Shown: positions 17,057 to 27,789, counted from the first letter of the stretch. The stretch is 64,000 nucleotides of DNA from JAJNBA01 sp963842295 (GCA_963842295.1 CAWJFY010000009.1:186001-250000), one strand, 5' to 3'. Translations and numbers: made by a program. The notes: generated by a model not told the origin, from the sequence alone.

Positions 17057-17478
17057 GACGTTGTCCCGGTGTCGGCCACGGACAGCAGCTTGGTGAGTCG
17101 CGCGAGCCGCACCGGATGACGCAACAGCCCCCGGATGCGCACGCGTCGGCCGAGGAGATCGCCGACGATCGCGCGCCCCTCGGGGCTCAGGACATCGGGC
17201 AACCCGAAGCGGAGCGGCGTGGTCGTGAGATCGAGAAGGCGCCCCGGATCCGCCCTGATCGAGAGGTGCGCGTCGGGAACGTCGCCGTCCCCGACGCGCA
17301 CCTCGCCGGGGGCGATACGCAGGAAGACCGTGACGTCCGCGTCCGGCGCGTCCAGCACGACCACCGATGGGCGCAGGAGTGCCAGGCGGCCCGGATCACG
17401 AGACAGGTTCTGTTCGATCAGTTCTGCAACCATCGACGCGAGACCGCTCGGCTCGGGACCGACGGCGGTGACGGTCAC
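17053..17478 (-). CDS. SCP2-like sterol/lipid-binding domain protein
   Basis: A 141-residue protein resembling the SCP2 (sterol carrier protein 2) fold: a central VTVFLRIAPGEVRVGDGDVP hairpin, then DAHLSIRADPGRLLDL and a C-terminal helix before VRIRGLLRHPVRLARL. SCP2 domains bind hydrophobic ligands. It starts with GTG overlapping the stop of the alcohol dehydrogenase gene and ends overlapping the next gene. A second SCP2-domain gene lies at 18515-18934, so two such proteins flank the dehydrogenase. Confidence 0.65.
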   Translation of the reverse strand: MTVTAVGPEPSGLASMVAELIEQNLSRDPGRLALLRPSVVVLDAPDADVTVFLRIAPGEVRVGDGDVPDAHLSIRADPGRLLDLTTTPLRFGLPDVLSPEGRAIVGDLLGRRVRIRGLLRHPVRLARLTKLLSVADTGTTS

Positions 17479-18515
17479 GGCTCCAGCACGACCTTGGTCG
17501 CGTCGCGTCGATCGAAGAGGGCGTAGCCCTCGGCGGCATCCTCCAGTGGCAGTCGATGGCTGATCAAGGGCGTCGGATCGACCTCACCTCGCTCGAGGGA
17601 TCTCGCGGCCCGGTCCCACCACGCGAGGACCGGCGTGAGTCCTGCGAACCGGAGGGTGAGCGCTCGCGACCAGTACGCGCCGAGCTGCAGCTCGGTCGTC
17701 TCGGACGAGTAGACCCCGAGCACCACCACGGTGCCGCCCCGCCGGACAGTGTCGATCGCCCCGTCGAACGCCGTGGGATGACCGACGGCGTCGATCACCG
17801 CGTCGGCCCCCCGGCCGTCGGTCGCCTCGGCGAGCGCCGTCACGGGGTTCCGCTCGTCGATATCCACCGGGATCGCGCCCGCCGCCTCGGCGAGCGCGAG
17901 CCGCGATGGCTCGCGGTCGAGCGCGTACACCGTCGGCGCGCCGAGCGCCCGTAGCCCTTCGATCGTGCAGAACCCAACCGGCCCGCAGCCGAGCACGGCC
18001 ACGACGTCGTTCGGGCCGACATCGGCGAGCGACGCCCCGTAGAACCCGGTCGAAAGCACGTCTCCCACGAAGACCGCGGCCTCGTCCCCGACCCCGTCCG
18101 GGATCCGGAGCAGGTTGACGTCGGCGTTCGGCACCCGAAGTTGTTCGGCCTGCGCGCCCGGCAGCGCTCCCCCGAAGATCCCGTAGCCGAAGATCGCATC
18201 GTCTTCGCACAGGGCGGACTGCCCGTTCCCGCAGAACCAGCAGTGCCCGCACGCCACGTTGAACGCCACGGCCACGCGGTCGCCAACACGGATCCGCTCG
18301 ATGCCGGTCCCAACCGCCTCGACGATACCGACGGCCTCGTGACCGAGCGGCTCGCCCGGCTCCATCGGTGCCTTCCCATGGAGCAGGTGGAGGTCGCTCC
18401 CGCAGATCGCAGACCTCGTCACCCGCACGATCGCGTCGCCCGGGCCTTCGATCTCTGGGTTGGCCAGATCCGTCACGCGGACGCGGCCAGCTCCATCGAA
18501 GACCACTCCGCGCAT
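17475..18515 (-). CDS. Zinc-dependent alcohol dehydrogenase family protein
   Basis: A 346-residue medium-chain dehydrogenase. The catalytic zinc ligands are in AICGSDLHL and GHEAVG; a structural zinc site is formed by four Cys in the stretch CGHCWFCGNG followed by ALC. The NAD(P)-binding motif VAVLGCGPVGFCTIEG lies near residue 175 and YALDREPSR follows. The sequence type (CGSDLHLLHGK, PLGHEAVG) is close to threonine/sorbitol/glutathione-independent formaldehyde dehydrogenase-like members; the substrate cannot be read from sequence. It sits between two SCP2-like lipid-binding proteins. ATG 18515 overlaps the upstream stop as TGATG. Confidence 0.88.
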   Translation of the reverse strand: MRGVVFDGAGRVRVTDLANPEIEGPGDAIVRVTRSAICGSDLHLLHGKAPMEPGEPLGHEAVGIVEAVGTGIERIRVGDRVAVAFNVACGHCWFCGNGQSALCEDDAIFGYGIFGGALPGAQAEQLRVPNADVNLLRIPDGVGDEAAVFVGDVLSTGFYGASLADVGPNDVVAVLGCGPVGFCTIEGLRALGAPTVYALDREPSRLALAEAAGAIPVDIDERNPVTALAEATDGRGADAVIDAVGHPTAFDGAIDTVRRGGTVVVLGVYSSETTELQLGAYWSRALTLRFAGLTPVLAWWDRAARSLERGEVDPTPLISHRLPLEDAAEGYALFDRRDATKVVLEP

Positions 18516-18934
18516 CAGGACTCGTCTGGGAACGTCGTGTCCACCTGGCCGGCGATATAGGCGAGCTCCTGCGTGCCCTTCACGTAGCGGAGGATCGTCG
18601 GCAGGTCCCCGCGTACCCGCAGCTTGCCCTGCACCAGTCCCTTGATCGGCTCGAGATCCCCGCGGATCACGTCCTTCCACCGCGAGTACGGAGCTCGGAC
18701 CGCGAACTCGGCGGCCGCTGCCCTCTCCTCGTCGACGATGCCCCCGCCGCGACATCGCCCGTGCCAGAGGTCGAGGAGGCCGTGCACGTCCGCAGCCAGA
18801 CCCTTGTCCGGTTCGGCTTCGATCTGGATGATCACGTCCCCTTCCCAGGTGGCCGCGTACTCCGCGTACTCATCCGAGTTGTCGATCGCCTCGATGTAAG
18901 CCTGGAACCACGCTTCGGTCGGGAACTCCGGCAC
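18515..18934 (-). CDS. SCP2 sterol-binding domain protein
   Basis: A 139-residue SCP2-family protein. The N-terminal helix (PTEAWFQAYIEAIDNSDEYA), the strand ATWEGDVIIQIEAEPD and the C-terminal segment IKGLVQGKLRVRGDLPTILR followed by YVKGTQEL are characteristic: the last part forms the hydrophobic ligand cavity in known SCP2 domains. A lipid or acyl-CoA ligand is likely, but which is unknown. It starts with GTG 2 bases after the CPBP gene's stop. Confidence 0.78.
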   Translation of the reverse strand: MPEFPTEAWFQAYIEAIDNSDEYAEYAATWEGDVIIQIEAEPDKGLAADVHGLLDLWHGRCRGGGIVDEERAAAAEFAVRAPYSRWKDVIRGDLEPIKGLVQGKLRVRGDLPTILRYVKGTQELAYIAGQVDTTFPDES

Positions 18935-18936
18935 GG

Positions 18937-19740
18937 TCAGACCACCAGCCCCAACACGACGAGCACCCCGACCGCGTTGAACGAGGCATGGATCGCGATG
19001 TTCACGAGGAGGTTCCGGCGCCGCTGGTGGATCCAAGCCCAGAAGACACCCGTGACCATCATCGTGAAGACCAGCACGCCGACGCCCAGTGCGGCGCCCG
19101 GGATCACGTGGATCAGACCGAACGGGATGGCCGAGGCCGCCGCCCCCGCCCAGAACCCATGGCGATCGGCGACCGAGTGGAAGAGGAGACCTCGGAAGAT
19201 CAGCTCCTCCGTGGGCGGCGCCACGATCACGGCGTACACCACGAGTGCCACCGCCTCCCACCCGGTGAGCGTTGACTGGACCTGCGGAGGAACCTCGACG
19301 CTCCTGCCCGCCAGGGTCGCGAGGATGAAGGTGGCGAGCGCGGCGAAGGCCGTCACGCCCACCTGCGAGACGAGCCCCAGGCCCACTCCCACCGCGGTCT
19401 CCCGGAGGCGCTTCCCTCGCGTGGGCCAGCCGACGACTCGCCACCACCCCTTGTGTGCGACCTGGAGCCATACGAGGAGCGTTGCGGCGAGCACGAGGTA
19501 GGTGAAGGCGGCGGCGGCGGCTCCCGCTCCGTCCATGCGGCCGCTCGCTTGGCCTCCGAGCGCGACGAAGACGGGTGTCGATGCGACCGCGCCCAACACG
19601 AATCCGCCGAGCGTGAGCGCGACGACCTCCCACCACCGCCAGGTGGCTCTCGCCGAAGAGCGTGCCACGTCCGCCTCGTACGGCGTGTCCGGACGCGGGG
19701 GCACGTATGGCGTGTCCGGCGGGGGCATGTACGCGCTCAT
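18937..19740 (-). CDS. CPBP-family intramembrane metalloprotease
   Basis: A 267-residue polytopic membrane protein of the CPBP (CAAX protease and bacteriocin-processing, Abi) family. The metalloprotease motifs are EELIFRG near residue 182, FGLIHV near 211 and HASFN near 251, each within a membrane segment. The cytoplasmic N-terminus is Pro-rich with a repeated DTPY (DTPYVPPRPDTPYEAD). The target is unknown; other members process prenylated proteins or peptides or modulate membrane proteins. The ATG overlaps the upstream stop as ATGA, in the same run as murA. Confidence 0.85.
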   Translation of the reverse strand: MSAYMPPPDTPYVPPRPDTPYEADVARSSARATWRWWEVVALTLGGFVLGAVASTPVFVALGGQASGRMDGAGAAAAAFTYLVLAATLLVWLQVAHKGWWRVVGWPTRGKRLRETAVGVGLGLVSQVGVTAFAALATFILATLAGRSVEVPPQVQSTLTGWEAVALVVYAVIVAPPTEELIFRGLLFHSVADRHGFWAGAAASAIPFGLIHVIPGAALGVGVLVFTMMVTGVFWAWIHQRRRNLLVNIAIHASFNAVGVLVVLGLVV

Positions 19741-21419
19741 CGGGTCATCATCCCGCGGGCGGAGGCGAGAGACACCTCGATGAGGCCGGACAGGGCGAAC
19801 CCGAACGCGAAGCCGACGGCCGCCGCTCCGGTGTCTTCGGCGAGGTAGGCCACGATCGAACCGAGCACGATGACCAGCAGAGCATCGCGCCAGGCGTCGT
19901 GTCCCTCGAAGCTGCGAGCGATCGCGGTCGGCGGTCGCAGCAGCACGATCAACAGCACCAGCGTGCCCACCACCGGGATCAGCGCGAAGGGGTTCTCGAC
20001 GATCAGGTCGAGTCCCACGCCCAGACGCTCGAACTGTCGCTCGACAGCACCGATGACTCCATCGCCCTCTTCGAGGAACGCCGTGACGTGGGTCGGCCGC
20101 TCGGTCAGGTAGCGGTGCATCACCGCGATCGTCGCCATCCCGATCGCGGTGATCGCGCCGGTGATCGAGGCGACCATCCACCACGGCCGGCGGCGACTGA
20201 TCCCGAGCCACAGACCGGCGGCGGCGAAGAGCGTGATCGCCGCGCCGAAGTTCGAGCCGGTCCACGGCGAGCCGGCCACGAGGGCGCATGTCGCGAGGAG
20301 CATCGCGCCGGCGCCCACGCGCAGGTACTGCGCGACGAACAATGCGGACCCGAGCACGATGCCGATCTCGATGTTCGGCATCCCGAAGAAGCGGCCGCCG
20401 TCCAATTGCCCGCCTCCGGCGAGCGGAGTCACGGCCGCCGGCCAGCCGAACGCGGCTTCGATACCGAGGACCACCAGGATGGCCGCCCCGCAGGCAGCGA
20501 CGGCGGCGAACACCCCCCGGCGCGCAGCCACCCACCGCGTGAACGCCACACCGACGACGGTCACCGCCACCAGGAACGGGACCACGGTCGCGGCGACGAG
20601 CGAGGGCAGGTGCCCCACGAGCAGGAGCCCGAGGGCGAGCCATGGCAACGAGCCGGCGAGCGCCCCGACCACTGCGAGGGTTCGTGGGGACACGCGCTGG
20701 CGGAACGCTAGCGCGAGGACCCCCGCGAGGCCGAAGATCGCCATCAGCCCCCACGCGGCGGCGGCCGCAGGGACCGCGAGCCGGCGCTGCTGGAGATAGC
20801 GCTCGTAGAGATCCAGCGGCGCCGGCTCGCCGGTGCGCTCGACCGGCGCGCCGGCGTCGTAGGGCAGATCCAGCCATTCGGCGACCGTCGCGGCCGGGTC
20901 CACGTCGGCGACCACGCCGGCGCGCCGGGTGGAATCGGAGGTGAGGGCACGAGGCTCGCCCCCGGCGGCAAGCAGCTCGTGCGGATCGCCCCAGGCGGCG
21001 ATCACGGTCCCGAGCTCGTCGCCGTCCGCCGCCGACGCGAGGGACGGCGACTCGGACACCACCATCACGAGGATGCGCCCGTTTGAGCCGGCGATCCCAG
21101 ACTCCACGGCTCGAGCGGCATCGACGGGAGCGGCGAAGGGCTCGATGGATTCGAGACACAGCCCCTGCCGCCGAGTGAGACCCTGGCCGAGAGGCGGATC
21201 CAAGGTGCCGCGGAGCGAACGCTCCACGCCCGTCCGGCCGTTCATCAGCCCGGCTCCACCGGAGGATGCGAGCGCCCGCAGCTCGGGGATCGCGAGAAGA
21301 TCGGGCAGGGACGCCCCCTCCATCACGACGACCAGGGCCTTGCAGCCGAACTCCTGGGCGAAGGCGGGGGCCATGACGCTCGTGAGGGCTACGATCCCTG
21401 CAACGACGAGCCTCTTCAC
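19737..21419 (-). CDS. Large polytopic membrane protein with exported N-terminal domain, unknown function
   Basis: A 560-residue protein. A signal-like segment (residues 1-21, cleavage plausible after AFA) precedes an exported domain of about 200 residues, which begins with KALVVVMEGASLPDLL and GGAGLMNGRTG. This recalls the start of alkaline-phosphatase-superfamily domains, but no complete metal site is evident. From about residue 225 there are about 11 membrane segments with conserved-looking motifs GGRFFGMPNIEIG, GSNFGAAITLF and AEDTGAAAVGF. The GTG start overlaps the murA stop as GTGA. The link to murA hints at an envelope role. I cannot assign a function. Confidence 0.75.
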   Translation of the reverse strand: MKRLVVAGIVALTSVMAPAFAQEFGCKALVVVMEGASLPDLLAIPELRALASSGGAGLMNGRTGVERSLRGTLDPPLGQGLTRRQGLCLESIEPFAAPVDAARAVESGIAGSNGRILVMVVSESPSLASAADGDELGTVIAAWGDPHELLAAGGEPRALTSDSTRRAGVVADVDPAATVAEWLDLPYDAGAPVERTGEPAPLDLYERYLQQRRLAVPAAAAAWGLMAIFGLAGVLALAFRQRVSPRTLAVVGALAGSLPWLALGLLLVGHLPSLVAATVVPFLVAVTVVGVAFTRWVAARRGVFAAVAACGAAILVVLGIEAAFGWPAAVTPLAGGGQLDGGRFFGMPNIEIGIVLGSALFVAQYLRVGAGAMLLATCALVAGSPWTGSNFGAAITLFAAAGLWLGISRRRPWWMVASITGAITAIGMATIAVMHRYLTERPTHVTAFLEEGDGVIGAVERQFERLGVGLDLIVENPFALIPVVGTLVLLIVLLRPPTAIARSFEGHDAWRDALLVIVLGSIVAYLAEDTGAAAVGFAFGFALSGLIEVSLASARGMMTR

Positions 21420-22684
21420 GGGAGGCGAACGAGCTGGGGGTCGCGCCGGACCTCGGCGCCCAATCCGGTGAGCTTCGCCTCGAAGTCCTCGTAGCCTCGA
21501 TCGACGTGGTCGATGTCGGCGATCTCGCTGACGCCGTCCGCCGTGAGCGCCGCGATCGCCATCGCGGCCCCGGCCCGGATGTCCATCGCGCGGACCGGTG
21601 CCGCGGACAGCTGCTCCACACCGCGGATCACCGCGTGATGGCCCTCGGTGCGGATGTCGGCGCCCATGCGCCGCAGCTCGTCCACGTACGTGAACCGTCC
21701 CTCGAAGACGTTCTCGGTGGCGATGCTCGTGCCGTTCGCCGTCGCGAGCATCGCGAGCAGGATCGGCTGGAAGTCGGTTGCCAGGCCCGGGTACGGGAGG
21801 GTGACGAAATCTGCGGCGCGCGTGCGCTCCGGCTGCCGCACTCGGAGCCCCTCGTCGGTCATCCTGATCTCCGCGCCGCCTTCCGCGAGCTTCTCGAGGA
21901 ACAGCTCGAGATGGTGAGGGCGCGCGCCGTCGAGCACCACGTCCCCACGGGTCGCGACGGTGGCCGCGGCCCACGTTCCTGCCTCGATCCGATCGGGGAT
22001 CGCCGCGTGCTCGGCCGGCCGCAACTCCCCGATCCCTTCGACGCGGATCGTCGCGGATCCGGCTCCCTGGATCCCCGCTCCCATCGCGGCCAGGAACGCT
22101 GCGAGATCCACGATCTCGGGCTCGCGTGCGGCGTTGTCGATCACCGACACGCCCTCCGCCGCGACCGCGGCCATCATCAGGTTCTCCGTGGCGCCCACAC
22201 TGGGGTAGTCGAGAGTGATCGACACGCCGGTCAGACGTTCGGCTCGAGCGACCAGGAACCCGTGTTCGGCGTCGATGCGAGCGCCCATCCTTCGCAGCCC
22301 GTCGAGATGGAGGTCGATCGGACGCGAGCCGATGTTGTCGCCCCCCGGCATCGCGACGCGCGCCTCACCGGTCCGAGCCAACAGCGGCCCGAGGACGGCG
22401 ATCGAGGCCCGCATCCGCCGCACGAGCTCGTACGGGGCCTCGACCGAGGAAAGGTGTGTCGCGTCCACCACGACGCCCCCCTCCTCCCAGGCCACCCCCG
22501 CCCCGAGGTATTCGAGGACCTCTCCCATCGTGTAGCAGTCCTGGATGCGAGGGATGTTGCGCAGCACCGAACGTCCGGGCGCGAGCAACGAGGCCGCCAT
22601 GAGCTTGAGGGCGGAGTTCTTGGCGCCCGAGATACGGACGGATCCCGCGAGGCGGGCGCCGCCCGTCACGAAGAGGCGGTCCAT
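21416..22684 (-). CDS. murA: UDP-N-acetylglucosamine 1-carboxyvinyltransferase MurA (Asp-type)
   Basis: First committed step of peptidoglycan synthesis, transferring enolpyruvate from PEP to UDP-GlcNAc. The 422-residue product has the KNSALKLMAASLL motif (with the substrate Lys) and the catalytic loop MPGGDNIGSRPIDLHL. Position 116 is Asp where most MurA enzymes have Cys; the same change in mycobacteria and chlamydia makes the enzyme insensitive to fosfomycin. The later PDRIEAGTW, LATDFQP and DRGYEDFEAKL motifs are intact. ATG 22684 is preferred to 22693 because TACGAT lies 7 bases upstream and overlaps the earlier ATG. It heads a long overlapping gene run. Confidence 0.95.
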   Translation of the reverse strand: MDRLFVTGGARLAGSVRISGAKNSALKLMAASLLAPGRSVLRNIPRIQDCYTMGEVLEYLGAGVAWEEGGVVVDATHLSSVEAPYELVRRMRASIAVLGPLLARTGEARVAMPGGDNIGSRPIDLHLDGLRRMGARIDAEHGFLVARAERLTGVSITLDYPSVGATENLMMAAVAAEGVSVIDNAAREPEIVDLAAFLAAMGAGIQGAGSATIRVEGIGELRPAEHAAIPDRIEAGTWAAATVATRGDVVLDGARPHHLELFLEKLAEGGAEIRMTDEGLRVRQPERTRAADFVTLPYPGLATDFQPILLAMLATANGTSIATENVFEGRFTYVDELRRMGADIRTEGHHAVIRGVEQLSAAPVRAMDIRAGAAMAIAALTADGVSEIADIDHVDRGYEDFEAKLTGLGAEVRRDPQLVRLP

Positions 22685-22691
22685 GCGGGGC

Positions 22692-22697
22692 ATCGTA
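22692..22697 (-). promoter_or_regulatory. Candidate -10 box of murA
   Basis: TACGAT on the minus strand, 7 bases before the ATG at 22684. It lies in the 50-base gap after atpC and would separate the murA run from the ATP synthase operon. Confidence 0.45.
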
Positions 22698-22734
22698 CCG
22701 GCGCGAGCGCCGCGGGCCGCTCGACGCGAGCCGG

Positions 22735-23133
22735 TCAGTGCGATGCCGTCAGTGTCATCCTGGCCTCGGCCCTTGCGATCTCGGTCCTCGCGTGATCATC
22801 GCCCTCGGTGGCCGCAGACCGCAGCTCCTCGAGACGCCGGTTGACCGCGTCCACGTCGATCTCGGCCTCGAGCTGCGCGTTCGTGGCAAGCACGTCCACC
22901 CTGGTGGATCCCTCCTCGGACGACACGTGCAGGAAGCCGCCGTCCACGACGGCTCTCAGCCACGTGCCGTCCTCCTCCTGGATCTGGAGCGGTCCGATCG
23001 CGAGCTGCACCAGCAATGGCGCGTGGCCGGTGAGGATCCCGACGTCGCCGTCGACACCGTGCGCGACGACCTCGGTCGCCTGGCCGGCCCAGACCTCGCG
23101 CTCGGGCGTGACGACGTGGACCTCGAGGGCCAC
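22735..23133 (-). CDS. atpC: ATP synthase epsilon subunit
   Basis: A 132-residue epsilon subunit of F1, part of the central stalk. The N-terminal beta-sandwich has VHVVTPEREVWAGQA, GDVGILTGHAPLL and VDGGFLHVS; the C-terminal helical hairpin is present but rather short in basic residues. The GTG start shares one base with the atpD stop (TAGTG). It is the last gene of the atp operon. Confidence 0.96.
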   Translation of the reverse strand: MALEVHVVTPEREVWAGQATEVVAHGVDGDVGILTGHAPLLVQLAIGPLQIQEEDGTWLRAVVDGGFLHVSSEEGSTRVDVLATNAQLEAEIDVDAVNRRLEELRSAATEGDDHARTEIARAEARMTLTASH

Positions 23134-24566
23134 TACGCGGCCTCGAGCTTCTTCGCCTGCTCCACCGCTTCCTCGATCCCTCCGACCAGGAAGAACGCCT
23201 GCTCGGGGAGGTGGTCGTACTCGCCCTCGCAGAGCGCGCGGAACGAGGCGATCGTCTCGTCGATCGGCGTGTACTTGCCCGGCAGCCCGGTGAACTGCTC
23301 GGCCACGAAGAACGGCTGAGACAGGAACCGCTGGATCTTGCGCGCCCGCGACACGATCACCTTGTCTTCCTCGGAAAGCTCGTCGATCCCGAGGATCGCG
23401 ATGATGTCCTGCAGGTCCCGGTAGCGCTGCAGGATCTCCTGCACACGTCGGGCTGTGTCGTAGTGATCCTGACCGACGTAGCGGGCGTCGAGGATCCGCG
23501 ACGTGGAGTCCAGCGGGTCGACCGCGGGGTAGATGCCGAGCGAGGCGATGTCGCGGGACAGGACGGTCGTCGCGTCCAGGTGGGCGAACGCCGTGTGCGG
23601 CGCCGGGTCCGTGATGTCGTCGGCGGGAACGTAGATCGCCTGGAGCGACGTGATCGACCGGCCGCCGGCCGACGTGATCCGCTCCTGGAGCTCACCCATC
23701 TCGTCCGCGAGGGTGGGCTGGTAGCCGACCGCGCTCGGCATACGGCCGAGAAGCGTCGATACCTCGGAGCCGGCCTGGGTGAACCGGAAGATGTTGTCGA
23801 TGAAGAGCAGCACGTCTTTCCGCTCGACGTCGCGGAAGTACTCGGCCATCGTGAGAGCCGAGAGCGCCACGCGCAGCCGGACACCCGGCGGTTCGTCCAT
23901 CTGGCCGAACACCAGCGCCGTCTTCTCCAAGACGCCGGACTCGGTCATCTCGAGGAACAGGTCGTTCCCCTCTCGGGTGCGCTCACCCACGCCGGCGAAC
24001 ACGGACACGCCGCCGTGCTGCTCGGCCTGGCGCCGGATCATCTCCTGGATGATCACGGTCTTGCCCACGCCGGCCCCGCCGAACATCCCGATCTTCCCGC
24101 CCTGCACGTACGGCTCGAGCAGGTCGATCACCTTGATGCCGGTCTCCAGCATCTGCTGCTTCGGCTCGAGCTCGTAGAACGGTGGCGGGTCGCGGTGGAT
24201 CGGCCACCAGTCTGCGGGATGGATCTCCGAGGCGTCGGTGTCAAGCGGCTCCCCGATCACGTTGTAGACATGACCGAGGACCCCTTCGCCCACCGGCACT
24301 CGGATCGGGGAGCCCGTGTTCTTCACCGGAGTCCCTCGCACGAGACCGTCGGTCGGTCGCAGGGCGATCGTCCGGACCGTCGAGTCCCCGATGTGCTGGG
24401 CGACCTCGCACGTGATCGTCGTCGTCTCTCCCTCGAGGGTGAGGTCGACCGTCAGGGCCGTATGGATCTCCGGCAGCTCGGCCGGGGGGAACCCCACGTC
24501 GATCACCGGGCCGATCACCCGCACCACACGCCCTTCCGGGTGTCCGTTCTTCTCAGCCATCGTCAT
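23133..24566 (-). CDS. atpD: ATP synthase beta subunit
   Basis: A 477-residue catalytic F1 subunit. Walker A is GGAGVGKTV and Walker B is VLLFIDNIFRF; the catalytic Glu is in AGVGERTREGND, and the DELSEED-type stretch reads DELSEED in full. Start choice is between MTM positions 1 and 3; ATG 24566 overlaps the atpG stop as ATGA. No unusual insertion was seen. Confidence 0.98.
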   Translation of the reverse strand: MTMAEKNGHPEGRVVRVIGPVIDVGFPPAELPEIHTALTVDLTLEGETTTITCEVAQHIGDSTVRTIALRPTDGLVRGTPVKNTGSPIRVPVGEGVLGHVYNVIGEPLDTDASEIHPADWWPIHRDPPPFYELEPKQQMLETGIKVIDLLEPYVQGGKIGMFGGAGVGKTVIIQEMIRRQAEQHGGVSVFAGVGERTREGNDLFLEMTESGVLEKTALVFGQMDEPPGVRLRVALSALTMAEYFRDVERKDVLLFIDNIFRFTQAGSEVSTLLGRMPSAVGYQPTLADEMGELQERITSAGGRSITSLQAIYVPADDITDPAPHTAFAHLDATTVLSRDIASLGIYPAVDPLDSTSRILDARYVGQDHYDTARRVQEILQRYRDLQDIIAILGIDELSEEDKVIVSRARKIQRFLSQPFFVAEQFTGLPGKYTPIDETIASFRALCEGEYDHLPEQAFFLVGGIEEAVEQAKKLEAA

Positions 24567-25456
24567 CCCTCCGCTGCGGCGCCCAGCGCTTCGGCCCCGC
24601 CGGCGATCTCCATGATCTCGGTCGTGATCTCGTCCTGACGTGCCCGGTTCGCCTGGCGCGTCAGGACCTTGATGAGGTCCTCCGCGTTGTCGGTCGCCGC
24701 CTTCATCGCACGACGCCGAGCCGCGTTCTCGGATGCGGCGGACTCGAGCAGCCCCGCGTACACCTTCGTCACCACGTACTGCGGGAGGAGATGGTCGAGG
24801 ATCTGCTCCGGCTCGGGCTCGAACAGGTACTCAGGGTGGACGACCCCCAGCCCCTTGCCCGTGACCTCCTCGGGCGCGATCGGGAGGAAACGTTTCGCGG
24901 TGGCGCGGAGTGTGAACGCGGAGCGGAAGTCGGTGTAGGCGGCATAGAGTTCGTCGATCTCCTCGTCCGCGAAGTCTCTGATGAGGGTTCGGCCGATGCG
25001 TTCGGCCTCCTCGTAGGGCGGAACCTCGCTGAACCCCTGCCAGGTCTTGCGCATCGGCACACGGCGGAACCGGAAGTAGCCGATGCCCTTCTTCCCCACG
25101 ACGTAGAGCACGGGCTCGAGGTCCCGGCCGCGAACCTCGCGGAAGACCCCCTCGGCGATCTTCAGCACGTTGGCGTTGTACGCGCCGGCGAGACCTCGGT
25201 CCGAGGTCACCACGAGGATGCCGGCCTTCGACGGGCTCTCCCGGTCCTCGAGGAGAGGATGCTGCACCGAACCTGTCTGCCGGGCGAGGTCCTCCATCGC
25301 CTTCGTGAGCTGGATCGCATAAGGGCGGGACGACTCGACTCGCTGCTGCGCCTTCACGATCCGTGAAGATGCGATGAGCTCCATCGCCCGCGTGATCTTC
25401 TTCGTCGACTGGACCGAGCGGATCCGCCGGCGGACGATGCGGAGCTGGGCGCCCAT
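24563..25456 (-). CDS. atpG: ATP synthase gamma subunit
   Basis: A 297-residue rotor subunit. The conserved N-terminal coiled-coil starts RIRSVQSTKKITRAMELIA, and the C-terminal ALKAATDNAE-type helix appears as RRRAMKAATDNAEDLIK followed by ITTEIMEI. The middle Rossmann-like domain has VTSDRGLAGAYN. The start is 3 bases after the atpA stop and the gene overlaps atpD. Confidence 0.97.
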   Translation of the reverse strand: MGAQLRIVRRRIRSVQSTKKITRAMELIASSRIVKAQQRVESSRPYAIQLTKAMEDLARQTGSVQHPLLEDRESPSKAGILVVTSDRGLAGAYNANVLKIAEGVFREVRGRDLEPVLYVVGKKGIGYFRFRRVPMRKTWQGFSEVPPYEEAERIGRTLIRDFADEEIDELYAAYTDFRSAFTLRATAKRFLPIAPEEVTGKGLGVVHPEYLFEPEPEQILDHLLPQYVVTKVYAGLLESAASENAARRRAMKAATDNAEDLIKVLTRQANRARQDEITTEIMEIAGGAEALGAAAEG

Positions 25457-25459
25457 CGG

Positions 25460-27246
<1,787 letters not shown>

Positions 27247-27250
<4 letters not shown>

Positions 27251-27789
27251 ACGCTCCCTGTGAGGTACTGCTTCGCCTCGGTCAATCGGCTCGCGAGCGA
27301 GCCGTCGAACACCTCGTCGCCCACCCGGGCGACCACGCCGCCGATGACGGCGGGGTCGACGTCGATCTTCAGCTCCACCGGGTGGCCCGTGGCCCGCTCG
27401 AGCGCGTCGGCGAGCAACGACTTCTTCGCTTCACTCAGCGGGACGGCGACGCGCACCTCGGCAAGCGTCCGTTCCGCTCGGTGGGCGGCCTCCTTCGCCA
27501 GCTCCTCGGCGATCGCCCCGATCCGGCGCGCTTGGCCAGCGTCCACCAAGAATCCGACGAGCGTCGCCGTCGTGGGATGCGCGCGCTCGCCCAGGAGCTC
27601 GTCGATCACCGCCTTCTTGCGTTGGGGCGGGAGCGCGGCGTCCGTGAGCGCCTCGCGCAGGTCGCCGTTGCGTTCGACGGCCTTCGCGAAGGCATAGAGC
27701 TCGTCCTGGACGCGGTCGAGCACGCCCTCTGCCTCCGCGACGGACAGCAGCGCCTGGGCGTACCCGCGGACCGTGTCGTCGTTCGCCAC
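27247..27789 (-). CDS. atpH: ATP synthase delta subunit
   Basis: A 180-residue stator subunit joining F1 to the b subunits. The N-terminal helical domain begins VRGYAQALLSVAEAEGVLD and the C-terminal end has the family motif DPAVIGGVVARVGDEVFDGS. It is separate from AtpF, unlike the fused b-delta of mycobacteria. The GTG start directly follows the atpF stop. Confidence 0.96.

Noticed and set aside
18937..21621. A very long minus-strand open frame that would fuse the CPBP protease to an upstream Arg-rich protein.
   Set aside because: Only the last 267 residues form a real protein. The upstream part lies out of frame over the 560-residue membrane protein gene, which has clear membrane segments in its own frame.
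22331..22345. MurA Cys-to-Asp change read as an inactive enzyme or an AroA paralogue.
   Set aside because: The Asp form is active in mycobacteria and chlamydia and all other MurA motifs are present.
23211..24638. Long plus-strand open frame opposite atpD.
   Set aside because: The minus strand clearly encodes ATP synthase beta with intact Walker motifs. The opposite frame is Arg/His/Asp-rich low complexity.
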